From contig JBAXTE010000014.1 in assembly GCA_037130365.1 (NCBI GenBank), positions 28,551 through 92,550 of the forward strand: DNA of 64,000 nt, in the 5' to 3' direction. The position numbers and the translations under genes were made by a program. Positions 50,726 to 59,601 of the stretch are shown here, in pieces. Numbering within the stretch: position 1 is the first letter of the stretch; each line of letters opens with the position of its first letter. The notes beneath the pieces were generated by a model. That model ran no database searches. It saw only the letters and a list, made by a program, of their open reading frames with translations, and was not told the origin of the DNA. The stretch comes from JBAXTE01 sp037130365. GTDB lineage: Bacteria; Bacteroidota; Bacteroidia; Bacteroidales; WCHB1-69.

Positions 50726-51784
50726 ATGAAAAAAAATAAAATTACACTTATTGGTATAACCACCCTTGCAGTACTTGCTATTTTACTTTTGATTGTAAAT
50801 AGTAGAAAAAGCACATTAAACAAAGCAGAAACTCAATTTGCAATTAACGATACTGCCAATGTTACCAAGGTCTTTATAGCGAACAAGCAAGGTGATAAAG
50901 TGAAATTAGTTAAGCAAGAAGATGGTACGTGGAAATTAAATGATCAATATGAGGCTACCATCGAAAATGTTCGGTTAATGCTATTCACTGCTAAAAACTT
51001 GCAAGTGTGGGCTCCAGTTCAAAAAGCAGCACATAATAATATGGTCAAACGAATGGCTACAGCTTCAAATAAAGTTGAAATTTATCAGAAAGTATTTTTT
51101 ATTGATTTCTGGGGTATGAAATTTTTTCCATACGAAAAGTGTACAAAAACATACTATATTGGCGATCCAACAATGGATAACAGTGGAAATTTTATGATGA
51201 TGGAAGGTGCTAAGAAAATATATATTGTCAATATTCCAGGTTTTAGAGGCTTTATTTCTCCTCGTTTTTCATGTTTGGAATCTGATTGGCGCGATCATTC
51301 GGTGTTCAGAACCAAAATTTCGCAGATTAAAGAGGTAAAATATGAAATGCCGAAATATCCTTCTGAGTCTTTTAAAATTCAAGCAGTTGCCAATCGAAAA
51401 TTCAATTTAATCCGATTAAGTGATAATAGTATTGCTCCAAAATATGATACAACTAAGGTTATCGAACAATTGATGTTATTCCGTAGCCTAAAATATGAAG
51501 GTACTGTATCTGGTATGAGCCCTTCAAAAAAAGATTCAATTATTCGTGATAATTTATTCCAAATAACTACATTAACAGATAATTCAGGTAAAATTACTAA
51601 AGTGAAAATGTATACATTGCCCGAATATTTGATTAAAAATCAGGACAAAATGGACGAACTAGAATTATCTTATAGTAAAGATAAATTTTATATTATTATA
51701 AACGATTCAAAAGATATGTACGTCGCCCAATATTTTGTTTTTGAAAGGATTTTGCAACCATTGAGCTATTATTTGGTGCGTTAA
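50726..51784 (+). CDS. DUF4340 membrane-anchored protein
   Basis: A protein of 352 residues with one N-terminal helix (about 5-23, ITLIGITTLAVLAILLLIV). The segment VTKVFIANKQGDKVKLVKQEDGTWKLNDQYEA is typical of DUF4340, whose members stand next to gldG-type genes of ABC-2 export systems in many phyla. The remaining part is soluble, presumably periplasmic. It closes the MoxR-gldF-gldG run. Its molecular role is unknown; a shared function with GldFG is inferred from the neighbourhood. Confidence 0.8.
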   Translation: MKKNKITLIGITTLAVLAILLLIVNSRKSTLNKAETQFAINDTANVTKVFIANKQGDKVKLVKQEDGTWKLNDQYEATIENVRLMLFTAKNLQVWAPVQKAAHNNMVKRMATASNKVEIYQKVFFIDFWGMKFFPYEKCTKTYYIGDPTMDNSGNFMMMEGAKKIYIVNIPGFRGFISPRFSCLESDWRDHSVFRTKISQIKEVKYEMPKYPSESFKIQAVANRKFNLIRLSDNSIAPKYDTTKVIEQLMLFRSLKYEGTVSGMSPSKKDSIIRDNLFQITTLTDNSGKITKVKMYTLPEYLIKNQDKMDELELSYSKDKFYIIINDSKDMYVAQYFVFERILQPLSYYLVR

Positions 51785-51818
51785 CAAAAAAAAAAATTAA
51801 AATATCAAAAATTACTTT

Positions 51819-51826
51819 TATATTTG
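51819..51826 (+). promoter_or_regulatory. -7 element of the dnaN promoter
   Basis: TATATTTG fits TAnnTTTG, with an expected leader of about 54 bases before the ATG at 51886. Confidence 0.45.
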
Positions 51827-51885
51827 CTATTAATAATTAAGAGAATAAAATTTAAATACAAAATAATCTTTAAATATAATCAAGA

Positions 51886-53010
51886 ATGAAATTTATAGTA
51901 TCAAGTCAGCAATTGTCCAAAAGTTTACAGTCAATAAGCGGGGTTATTACCACTAATTCAACTGTTCCGATAATTCAAAATTTCTTGTTTATCATAACTG
52001 GAGATACGTTGTCAGTGTCAGCAACAGATTTAGAAACAACAATGACAACTTCACTTTTGCTGAGTAAATCAGAAAAAGATGGCTCTATCGTTGTTCAATC
52101 AAAATTGTTGATGGATACCATTAAAAATCTTCCAGATATTCCAATTATTTTTAATATCGACCAAGAAAAATATACTGTAGAAATAGTTGCAAACGAAGGT
52201 TCTTATAATCTTGCATGTTTTAATGCCGACGATTTTCCAATGCAAAAAAATATGGAAAATGCAAACTTTGTTGAATTACCTTCTTCATTAGTTAAAACTG
52301 CAATTTCTAAAACTCTTTTTGCTACCGGTAATGACGAAATGCGCATTGCAATGACCGGCGTTTTCTGCGATTTAAGTGCAGAAAATGTAACCTTCGTTGC
52401 TACAGATGCTCACAAACTTGTTAGATACCGCAGATCTGATGTAAATTCAAGTTCATCTTTCTCGTTCATTTTACCTAAAAAACCTCTAATTCAACTTAAA
52501 AATAATGTGGTAGATGATGATTCTAATGTTAGAATTGAGTATAATGATGTGAATGTTCGCTTTATTTTCAGCAATTATGTATTAACTGCTCGTTTAATCG
52601 ATGGAAAATATCCAAATTACGAAGCAGTAATACCTACAAATAATCCAAATGTACTTTATATAGAACGTGTTTCTTTTTTGAATTCTTTGCGTAGAGTTTC
52701 AATTTATTCTAACCCTTCTGTGATGCAAGTTCGTTTAAAACTTTCGTTAAATTCTGTTGTTCTTACCGCTGAAGATCCTGAATTAAGTAACCTAGCAATC
52801 GAAAAATTAAATTGTAATTATAATGGCGACGATATGGAAATTGGTTTTAATGCTAAATTCCTACAAGAAATGCTTGGTAATATCGAAACACCTGAAGTAA
52901 AACTCGAAATGTCGCAGTCTAATAGAGCTGGTATTCTTTATCCAGTTGATAATGCGAATGTTAATGAAGAAATACTGATGTTAGTAATGCCTGTTATGTT
53001 GAATAACTAA
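51886..53010 (+). CDS. dnaN: DNA polymerase III subunit beta (sliding clamp)
   Basis: A protein of 374 residues, the standard length for the clamp. Three repeats of the clamp fold are visible: MKFIVSSQQLSKSLQSISGVITTNSTVPIIQNFLF (1-35), FVELPSSLVKTAISKTLFATGNDEMRIAMTGVFCDL (about 129-164), and VLYIERVSFLNSLRRVSIYSNPSVMQVRLKLS (about 250-283). LIDGKYPNYEAVIPTN (about 240) and the closing MLVMPVMLNN are typical; the last residues form part of the partner-binding pocket. It lies apart from dnaA in this window, next to gldFG and DUF4340, an arrangement I recall from other Bacteroidota. Confidence 0.96.
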   Translation: MKFIVSSQQLSKSLQSISGVITTNSTVPIIQNFLFIITGDTLSVSATDLETTMTTSLLLSKSEKDGSIVVQSKLLMDTIKNLPDIPIIFNIDQEKYTVEIVANEGSYNLACFNADDFPMQKNMENANFVELPSSLVKTAISKTLFATGNDEMRIAMTGVFCDLSAENVTFVATDAHKLVRYRRSDVNSSSSFSFILPKKPLIQLKNNVVDDDSNVRIEYNDVNVRFIFSNYVLTARLIDGKYPNYEAVIPTNNPNVLYIERVSFLNSLRRVSIYSNPSVMQVRLKLSLNSVVLTAEDPELSNLAIEKLNCNYNGDDMEIGFNAKFLQEMLGNIETPEVKLEMSQSNRAGILYPVDNANVNEEILMLVMPVMLNN

Positions 53011-53032
53011 GTAGAAAAACTAACTTTAAATA

Positions 53033-53061
53033 AAAAAACTCGAATTATTTTCGGGTTTTTT
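53033..53061 (+). terminator. Rho-independent terminator of dnaN
   Basis: AAAAAACTCGAA (53033-53044) pairs with TTCGGGTTTTTT (53050-53061) with one G-T wobble, a 5-base loop and a T run. Confidence 0.8.
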
Positions 53062-53064
53062 TAT

Positions 53065-53099
53065 TTTTTTAGTACAATGTATTGCATAGTACTAAAAAA
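53065..53099. promoter_or_regulatory. Palindromic operator, probably of the PadR regulator
   Basis: A near-perfect inverted repeat with half-sites TTTTTTAGTACAATGTA and TGCATAGTACTAAAAAA. Its centre coincides with the TTG (-33) element of the promoter, so a bound dimer would block transcription. It lies directly before the PadR gene, which suggests self-control. Confidence 0.7.
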
Positions 53100-53112
53100 T
53101 GAATTATCTTTG
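53082..53112 (+). promoter_or_regulatory. Promoter of the padR-pspC unit
   Basis: TTG at 53082-53084, a 20-base spacer and TATCTTTG at 53105-53112. Transcription would start at about 53117-53119, so the transcript is leaderless or nearly so with the ATG at 53117. Confidence 0.65.
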
Positions 53113-53116
53113 TCGC

Positions 53117-53458
53117 ATGAAAACAGAAAAGAATAGTTCGCAAATGAGGAAAGGAGTGTTGGAATTTTGTATTCTTACACTATTGTCCGATGAAGATGCT
53201 TATGCTTCAGATGTTATCCAAAAGCTAAAGCTAGCAAAACTAATTGTGGTTGAGGGTACTTTATATCCTTTACTTACTCGGTTAAAAAACGATGGTTTGT
53301 TAACTTATCGTTGGGAAGAGTCGAAGTCAGGTCCGCCCAGAAAGTATTACAAAATTAGCGAAGAGGGAATATCCTACTTAGCTGAATTAGGTAATATTTG
53401 GGATGAGTTGGTTGACACTGTAAATAATATTAGAAATATAAATTCAAAAAACAAATAA
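53117..53458 (+). CDS. PadR-family transcriptional regulator
   Basis: A winged-helix DNA-binding protein of 113 residues from the ATG at 53117. The frame opens six codons further left, but that part contains the -7 element. MRKGVLEFCILTLLSDEDAYASDVIQKLK, then VVEGTLYPLLTRLKNDGLLTYRWEESKSGPPRKYYKISEEG, is the PadR signature: helix-turn-helix followed by the wing, with the conserved GTLYP-L-RL and G-PRKYY. It is the short type without the C-terminal PadR extension. The palindrome just upstream is the likely operator. It probably represses itself and the PspC-domain gene that begins one base after its stop. Confidence 0.93.
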   Translation: MKTEKNSSQMRKGVLEFCILTLLSDEDAYASDVIQKLKLAKLIVVEGTLYPLLTRLKNDGLLTYRWEESKSGPPRKYYKISEEGISYLAELGNIWDELVDTVNNIRNINSKNK

Positions 53459-53459
53459 G

Positions 53460-55109
53460 ATGAAAAAGACATTTACCGTAAATATTTCGGGTCAGGTTTT
53501 TCATGTAGATGATGACGCTTTTGACGTGTTGCAACAATATTTACTCTCGATTAAGCAACATTTTGTGAATAAAGAAGGAGGAACAGAAATTATTGAGGAT
53601 ATTGAATCTCGGATTGCAGAGCTGATGAACGAAAGGACAGGCTCATCAAAACAAGCAATTACACTTGATGATGTAAAAGAGATTATTGCTCAATTGGGTC
53701 AGCCTTTTGAAATTGATGATGATGAAAATCAAGAAAAAGAATCAAAACAAGAGCCATATTCATATGCACAACCCAAAAACCAAAAACGTTTTTACCGCGA
53801 TTCTGATCACAAGGTAATTGGTGGAGTTTGTGGCGGTATTGGTGCTTATTTTAATATCGACCCGGTGATTATTCGGATTGTTTTTGCACTTGCATTTTTA
53901 GTTGCTGGTTCAAGTTTTTGGATTTATGTTATTCTCTGGATTGCAATTCCAGAAGCTAGAACAACAGCTGAAAAGCTAGAAATGTCTGGGGAACCAGTTA
54001 ATGTTGATAATATTGAGAAAAAAATTAAAACAGAATTTGAAGATTTAAAAAGTCGCTTTGGATCATATAAACACGAAGCCAAAGATGCAGTGAATAATAT
54101 TAGAAATAACGTCCATCCAAAGACTGCAATCGAGAATTTGGTTTCAATATTTGGCGATATATTCAGGCAATTGGGCAAAGTTTTGGGCGTTTTATTTGGG
54201 GTGTTTTTTGTCTTCTTAGGAATCACTATTACGTTTGGATTATTGGTCTCATTATTCTCAAATAGCGATACTGTTGAAATATCTTCATTTGGATTTCATT
54301 CATTTTCAATTCCTCAGTTATTAGACTTTATCTTAAATTCGAGTAGTAGTATGACATCCGCAGTTATTGGTTTGGTCGTATTTATCGGACTTCCTATGAT
54401 TATGCTTATATATAGCGGTGTAAAACTTATTTTTGGACTGAAATTCGAAGTGAAATATTTAGGACTATCAGTGTTTTTTCTATGGCTAGCAAGTGGTATT
54501 CTTTTGGGAATCGTTGGATCTGATCTAATTATTGACTTTTCTAAAGCAAATTCCGTTTCTGAATCTATTCCTATTCAACAACCTCAAAAAAATACATTAT
54601 ATATAGACTTAGCAACAGACTCTATTCCTCAAAAAATGTTGTTTGATGAAGAATGTGATAATATGCCCATTAGTATTATGATAAATAAAAATGAAAAATT
54701 ATTTATTGGTATACCTGAAATTCAATTTAAATCATCGGAGGATAGTTTGTTTAAAATTGTAGTTCGTAAGCGTGCTCGTGGAAAAAATCAACTATCAGCG
54801 TTAAATCGCTCGAAGACTATTCAGTATAATTTAGTTCAAAAAGGAGATACAATTTTGATTAACCCAATGTTCTTTTGGTCTAAAGACGATGTTTGGAGAA
54901 ATCAATCTGTTCGTGTTACGATTTTTTGTCCAAAAGGAAAAACTGTGTTTCTAAATAAAAAATTGAATAAAATCGCTTATTTTAGTAATGATAATAGTTT
55001 TATCGATTCATTCGTTGAAAAACAAATTGGGGTAGATAATGAAGAACTCTTTATTCCAACTAAAACCGACTCTACAGGTACTATTATTCAACGCGACTCA
55101 GTGAAATAG
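53460..55109 (+). CDS. PspC-domain membrane protein
   Basis: A protein of 549 residues. A soluble N-terminal region (about 1-95; ISGQVFHVDDDAFDVLQQYLLSIKQHF, EIIEDIESRIAELM) resembles the domain found before PspC in Bacteroidota. The PspC domain follows: KRFYRDSDHKVIGGVCGGIGAYFNIDPVIIRIVFALAFLVAGSSFWIYVILWIAIPE (about 110-165). Three further membrane helices lie at about 233-260, 300-325 and 335-355, then an extracytoplasmic domain (about 380-549). PspC proteins take part in responses to membrane stress. With the adjoining PadR gene it forms a two-gene unit, with a spacing of one base, that is common in this phylum. Confidence 0.9.
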   Translation: MKKTFTVNISGQVFHVDDDAFDVLQQYLLSIKQHFVNKEGGTEIIEDIESRIAELMNERTGSSKQAITLDDVKEIIAQLGQPFEIDDDENQEKESKQEPYSYAQPKNQKRFYRDSDHKVIGGVCGGIGAYFNIDPVIIRIVFALAFLVAGSSFWIYVILWIAIPEARTTAEKLEMSGEPVNVDNIEKKIKTEFEDLKSRFGSYKHEAKDAVNNIRNNVHPKTAIENLVSIFGDIFRQLGKVLGVLFGVFFVFLGITITFGLLVSLFSNSDTVEISSFGFHSFSIPQLLDFILNSSSSMTSAVIGLVVFIGLPMIMLIYSGVKLIFGLKFEVKYLGLSVFFLWLASGILLGIVGSDLIIDFSKANSVSESIPIQQPQKNTLYIDLATDSIPQKMLFDEECDNMPISIMINKNEKLFIGIPEIQFKSSEDSLFKIVVRKRARGKNQLSALNRSKTIQYNLVQKGDTILINPMFFWSKDDVWRNQSVRVTIFCPKGKTVFLNKKLNKIAYFSNDNSFIDSFVEKQIGVDNEELFIPTKTDSTGTIIQRDSVK

Positions 55110-55240
55110 TATTCAGAATTCTAGTTCTTAGTATTTTACTCATTTAATCTGGTTTTCAATGCTTTTATACCTTAATGTGAATAGGTGAAGTGTTGGAAAT
55201 CAGTTTTTTTTAAATAATGCCAATATCGCTTATACCTATC

Positions 55241-55350
55241 AACCAATCAATTATTTCTGTTTATAGGTTTAAAGTTTATAAGTTTATAGGGAGACCCAAC
55301 ATTTCATCAAATCATCAAATTATCAAATTTTCAAATCATTAAATAATCAA
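55241..55350. repeat. AT-rich phrase-like repeats in an intergenic gap
   Basis: Short degenerate copies of TCAAATCATCAAATTATCAAA and of TTTATAGGTTTAAAGTTTATAA lie between the genes ending at 55109 and 55357. They belong to the same style as the repeats at 5820 and 60010. No gene or terminator is recognised. Confidence 0.5.
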
Positions 55351-55356
55351 CCAATT

Positions 55357-56160
55357 CTACCCATTCACTTTTACAATCTTAACCCTAGAATTCCACTCAT
55401 TTTCGATAACAATCACATAAAAACCATCTACGAGATTTGAGAGATCAATTTCCGAAATTGTTTTTTGTGTTTCTCCTCTTATTATGATTTCTCCGGTAAT
55501 ATTCATGATGAAATATTTTAACGAAATAGCATTTGAATTCGAAGTCAAAAATATTTTACCAGTTGTAGGACTTGGAAATACTGAAAAAATGAGTTCAAAA
55601 TCTTCTGCAATTGAATTTGGATCACATAAATGGGGGAGAACAGAATTTTCTGGAAATGCAGCTAAAATCTCAGGGGCAGTATTAGATGGAAAAATATTTT
55701 CATTGATGATTTTTCGATCAGGGCTAATAATTACTAATGTAGGAAATGCCGAAACTCCATAATGTGTATGTACAGAATCACCATTGCCTTCCAAACCGCT
55801 GCAGGCAGGGTAGGAGTCAATAGGCAAGTTAGATAATGAATCAAATTCTAATAATTGAGCATTGGTTCCATCACCCTCGATTCCTAACACGACAACTTCA
55901 TAATTATTACACCCATATTTGCTGTAAAATTTTTGAATGATAGGCGCTTTTATTCTACATGTTCCACACCAATATCCAAAGAAATCGAGCAAAACATATT
56001 TCCCTGAATCAGTATATTGATAGAGAGAATGAGATGTTCCACTCAAATCTGTGATAGTAAAATTAGGAGCAATATCTCCAACATTATAATTGGATAATTG
56101 CGCAATCGAAGAACTGCTGAGAAATATGGTGAAAAGAAGGGTGTATATGGCTAATCTCAT
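55357..56160 (-). CDS. Thioredoxin-like (TlpA/AhpC type) protein with T9SS sorting domain
   Basis: A protein of 267 residues. The signal peptide ends SSIAQ (about 21). The redoxin domain begins NVGDIAPNFTITDLSG (about 26-41), followed by VLLDFFGYWCGTCRIKAP, with the active-site pair Cys65 and Cys68 (CGTC), and the cis-proline segment VSAFPTLVIISPDRKI (about 137). The C-terminal 75 residues (FSVFPSPTTGKIFLTS ... IDLSNLVDGFYVIVI ... VKIVKVNG) are a T9SS sorting domain. A disulphide-type oxidoreductase at the cell surface or outside the cell is thus predicted, which is unusual, since TlpA-type proteins mostly stay in the periplasm. The substrate is unknown. A TAnnTTTG box lies 12 bases upstream. 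Confidence 0.87.
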   Translation of the reverse strand: MRLAIYTLLFTIFLSSSSIAQLSNYNVGDIAPNFTITDLSGTSHSLYQYTDSGKYVLLDFFGYWCGTCRIKAPIIQKFYSKYGCNNYEVVVLGIEGDGTNAQLLEFDSLSNLPIDSYPACSGLEGNGDSVHTHYGVSAFPTLVIISPDRKIINENIFPSNTAPEILAAFPENSVLPHLCDPNSIAEDFELIFSVFPSPTTGKIFLTSNSNAISLKYFIMNITGEIIIRGETQKTISEIDLSNLVDGFYVIVIENEWNSRVKIVKVNG

Positions 56161-56171
56161 TATGCTAAGTT

Positions 56172-56179
56172 CAAATTTA
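56172..56179 (-). promoter_or_regulatory. -7 element of the thioredoxin-like gene promoter
   Basis: TAAATTTG on the minus strand fits TAnnTTTG, 12 bases before the ATG at 56160, giving a very short leader. Confidence 0.45.
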
Positions 56180-56227
56180 CGGTATAACGTTTTGTTATTT
56201 TAATTTGTTTAGTTTTGATTGAAGTAA

Positions 56228-56273
56228 TAAAAAAAACGGTTGTTTTTACATTCATCAATGTTCAAACAACCGT
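56228..56273 (-). terminator. Rho-independent terminator of the tricorn-type protease gene
   Basis: On the minus strand ACGGTTGTTT and AAACAACCGT form a perfect 10-bp stem with an 18-base loop, followed by a run of eight T. Confidence 0.8.
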
Positions 56274-56301
56274 CAAATTTAAGACAAAATTCTAAGTAAT
56301 T

Positions 56302-59300
56302 TTATTTAGTTTTGTTTGGATATGCTGGAGCCTTAGGTAATTCTTGAGGATAACTTTTTAATTCCTCTAAAATCAATTCTATTGCTTTATTAAGTTGTTG
56401 ATCTTCACCTGAGTATTCTTTAGCAGGGTCATTCATAATTTCCACATCAGGTTCAACGCCTTTACCTTCAATTATCCAATCAGAACCATCCGCAGCATAA
56501 TGCGAAAATTCTGGTTTTGATAATGTGCCACCATCAATAAATGGTAACGAGCCTCTAATGCCAACTACACCACCCCAAGTTCTTACTCCAACAAGCTTTC
56601 CTAGTTTAAAATATTTGAATTGATAAGGAAATAAGTCCCCATCGGAAGCTGAATATTGGTCAATTAAACAAATTTTTGGACCTAAATGCATCGCAATTCC
56701 CGATGGATATGGATTGGTGTTTCTAGCAATGCGCATCATTCCCAATTTACGGCTCAATCGCTCAATAATCATCGGAGATACATTTCCTCCACCATTGCCA
56801 CGATCATCAATAATCAACGCTTTTTTGGAAAGTTGAGGGTAAAAATATTTTATAAATTCGTTTAACCCTTCAACGCCCATATCTGGAATGTGGATATATC
56901 CCACTTTTCCATTTGAGGCTTTATTCACTTTATCGATGTTATTTCTAACCCAATTCAAATAAATTAATCCACTTTCATCATCAATTGGGGTAACGATCAC
57001 TTTGCGACTTCCTTCTAAAGTTGCTTTACTGTTGTATGTTAGCTCTACTTCTCTGTTGGCTTTGTCAACTAAAAGTTCGTATATATCATTTACGGAAGTT
57101 GTTGGTTTTCCATCAATTGCAATGATAAAATCTCCAACTTTTACGTCAACACCAACTTCTGTGAGCGGAGAACGAGTGCTGTTTGACCAATTTTCACCTT
57201 GATAAATTTGATTTATTTTGTAAAATCCAGAAGCATCACGAGATATTTTTGCGCCCAAAAGACCAAGTTTTATTCGCTTTGGAGCTACTTTATCGCCACC
57301 ACCAGTATATGCGTGACCAACATTTAATTCACCAATCATCTCGCCAACAATGTACGTTAAATCGGCTCTGCTGTTCACGTGCGAGATTAATGGCTGATAT
57401 TTCTGTTTGATATTATTCCAGTTTACACCGTGCATATTTGGATCATAGAAAAAATCACGCATCTGACGCCATGATTCTTCAAAAATCTGATTCCATTCTT
57501 GTGATAAATCTACCATTATTTTCATCCCTGAAAGGTTTAATTCGTCTTTTAATTCAACTTTTCCTTTAGGTAAATCAACGATAAAGTATCCACCAGAGCC
57601 AATAGCCATTTTTTTCTTATCCACAGAAATAGTGTACGAGCCAAAGTTCCCTATATCATTTTCTTTTTTCTCCAAGAAATCATAAAGTTTTAAGGTAACT
57701 TTTCCTTGGCCATATTTTACATAATACAGCGAAGTGCCAATCGAGGTTAATCCATAATAATTTGATGCAACAATGGGCAAATCAACCACTCGTTGCTCGA
57801 TTCCATCAAAATCAATTTCTACTTTTAAGGGAGTCACTTTATCGTTCGCTTTTTTATCGTCTTTTTTTGCCGTTTCAGGTTTTGAGTCTTTATTTTCAGA
57901 TGGTTGAATTACGGAAACTTCATCAGGTTCTGGTTTTAAAGGGTTTACAGTTTCCTTTTTCAGCGTTACAAAGTAGATTCTACTCATATCAGAGTAAGAA
58001 TGATTCCATTCTGTAGAACTATAGGTTGGATTGAAATCACGGTTTGATACAAAAAATAAATATTTCCCATCACTGCTGAAAGTAGGAGATGAGCAATCGT
58101 ACCAGAAATCGGTTACCGATGTAGAATTGCCATTTTCAGTGCTATAAACCCAAATTTTTGATTGCACATTGAGCTCCTCTTTAGAATACGTAATCCACCG
58201 ACTATCAGGAGACCAAGAAAAATCGGTTACTTCACCATCTTTATTTTGAACAACAATGGTTACTTTTTTTGTGTCGATATCTACATATTGTAATCGAAGT
58301 TTTTTATCGGCCCACAATAGTTTTTTGCTATCTGGCGACCATTCTGGAGCATATTTGTAGGTATCACTATTTGAAGTTAACTGAATTGGTTTTCCTGTGC
58401 CATCTTGAGCCACAAGATATATTTCATTTTCACCGTTCATATCCGACACAAACGCAATATACTTTCCATCGGGCGACCAACTCACATTTCGATCGTGAGC
58501 ACCAGATGTTTGTGTGAGATTACGTGTGATCCCATTTTTAGCGGGTACAGTGAAAACATCACCACGAGCACCAAAAGCAATACGCTTTCCGTCGGGCGAC
58601 AAACTCCAGGAACCAATGTTCTTAGACGCATATTTGAGTTGCTTGCGCGATGCACTCAAATCATCATTGATAAAAATTGATAACTTTTCAGCTTTTTGAC
58701 TTACAAAATCAAAGAAATAGATATAACCCCCATTTTCAAAAACAATTCCTCGATCTCCAATAGTTGGGAATTTAATATCATAGTTGTCAAAATTGGTCAC
58801 TTTTGTGGTCGCCGAAGTCAAGTTATCGTAGCAAAATAGATTCATAATTCGGTCACGATCCGATAGAAAATATATTTTATCGTTCTTCCACATTGGAAAA
58901 ATATCTTGCGCTTTGTTTTTGGTGATGTTTGTAGTGCTTTTGGTCTTGAAATCGTAAATACTGATATCATCGGCCATGCCTCCTCTATAATATTTCCACG
59001 TTCTAAACTCGCGAAAGACTTGATTATAGGCTATTTTAGATTTGTCTGGAGAATAACTACAGAATCCGCCAGCGGGCAATGGTAGTTCTTCGGACAATCC
59101 GCCATTTATGTCAATACTAAAAAGTTGACCTTTAAAATCGTTGAACGACTGTTTTCTCGATCGATAGATAATGGTTGAATTGTCGCGCCAGCCCATCACT
59201 ATATTATTGGGACCCATTCTGTCAGAGACATCATCGCGGTTAAGCGTTGCCGTAAACGTGATTCGCTTTGGAGTTCCGCCTTGAGCAGGCATTGTATATA

Positions 59301-59565
59301 CTTCAGTGTTCCCGTCGTATTGGCCAGTAAATGCAATTTGTTTACCATCGGGAGAGAAGTGAGCGAACATTTCGTACCCATTTGCATCCGAAGTTAATCG
59401 CCGAGCCGTGCCACCTTTTATGTCGACCTGATATAAATCACCAGCATAAGTGAACACAATGTTGTTGCCCGATTGTGTTGGAAAACGTAACAGACGAGCT
59501 TCAGTTTGCCCATTACAGAGGCTTATGGTGAGCATCGTCATCAGAAAAATTGTGATTCGTTTCAT
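56302..59565 (-). CDS. Tricorn-type S41 peptidase, exported
   Basis: A protein of 1087 residues from the ATG at 59565 (MKRITIFLMTMLTISLCNGQ, a clear signal peptide); 17 codons to the left are open but spoil the signal and cover the promoter region. The first two thirds are beta-propeller repeats with the PD40 pattern (HFSPDGKQIAFTGQYDGNTEVY, SWSPDGKYIAFVSDMNGENEIY, SWSPDSRWITYSKEE). A Lys/Asp/Pro-rich linker precedes the catalytic half: GELNVGHAYTGGG with His751, a PDZ domain (about 775-850, VGDFIIAIDGKPTT), then the S41 core with LIIDDRGNGGGNVSP and YSASDGDLFPYQF (Ser near 972-974). The order matches tricorn core proteases, which cut peptides. Location: periplasm or outer surface; no sorting domain is seen. 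Transcribed alone. Confidence 0.93.
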   Translation of the reverse strand: MKRITIFLMTMLTISLCNGQTEARLLRFPTQSGNNIVFTYAGDLYQVDIKGGTARRLTSDANGYEMFAHFSPDGKQIAFTGQYDGNTEVYTMPAQGGTPKRITFTATLNRDDVSDRMGPNNIVMGWRDNSTIIYRSRKQSFNDFKGQLFSIDINGGLSEELPLPAGGFCSYSPDKSKIAYNQVFREFRTWKYYRGGMADDISIYDFKTKSTTNITKNKAQDIFPMWKNDKIYFLSDRDRIMNLFCYDNLTSATTKVTNFDNYDIKFPTIGDRGIVFENGGYIYFFDFVSQKAEKLSIFINDDLSASRKQLKYASKNIGSWSLSPDGKRIAFGARGDVFTVPAKNGITRNLTQTSGAHDRNVSWSPDGKYIAFVSDMNGENEIYLVAQDGTGKPIQLTSNSDTYKYAPEWSPDSKKLLWADKKLRLQYVDIDTKKVTIVVQNKDGEVTDFSWSPDSRWITYSKEELNVQSKIWVYSTENGNSTSVTDFWYDCSSPTFSSDGKYLFFVSNRDFNPTYSSTEWNHSYSDMSRIYFVTLKKETVNPLKPEPDEVSVIQPSENKDSKPETAKKDDKKANDKVTPLKVEIDFDGIEQRVVDLPIVASNYYGLTSIGTSLYYVKYGQGKVTLKLYDFLEKKENDIGNFGSYTISVDKKKMAIGSGGYFIVDLPKGKVELKDELNLSGMKIMVDLSQEWNQIFEESWRQMRDFFYDPNMHGVNWNNIKQKYQPLISHVNSRADLTYIVGEMIGELNVGHAYTGGGDKVAPKRIKLGLLGAKISRDASGFYKINQIYQGENWSNSTRSPLTEVGVDVKVGDFIIAIDGKPTTSVNDIYELLVDKANREVELTYNSKATLEGSRKVIVTPIDDESGLIYLNWVRNNIDKVNKASNGKVGYIHIPDMGVEGLNEFIKYFYPQLSKKALIIDDRGNGGGNVSPMIIERLSRKLGMMRIARNTNPYPSGIAMHLGPKICLIDQYSASDGDLFPYQFKYFKLGKLVGVRTWGGVVGIRGSLPFIDGGTLSKPEFSHYAADGSDWIIEGKGVEPDVEIMNDPAKEYSGEDQQLNKAIELILEELKSYPQELPKAPAYPNKTK

Positions 59566-59593
59566 ATTTGATATATTAATTAATTTTGAAGTA

Positions 59594-59601
59594 CAAACAT
59601 A
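59594..59601 (-). promoter_or_regulatory. -7 element of the tricorn-type protease promoter
   Basis: TATGTTTG on the minus strand fits TAnnTTTG, 29 bases before the ATG at 59565. A TTG lies 22 bases further upstream (59626-59624). Confidence 0.5.
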
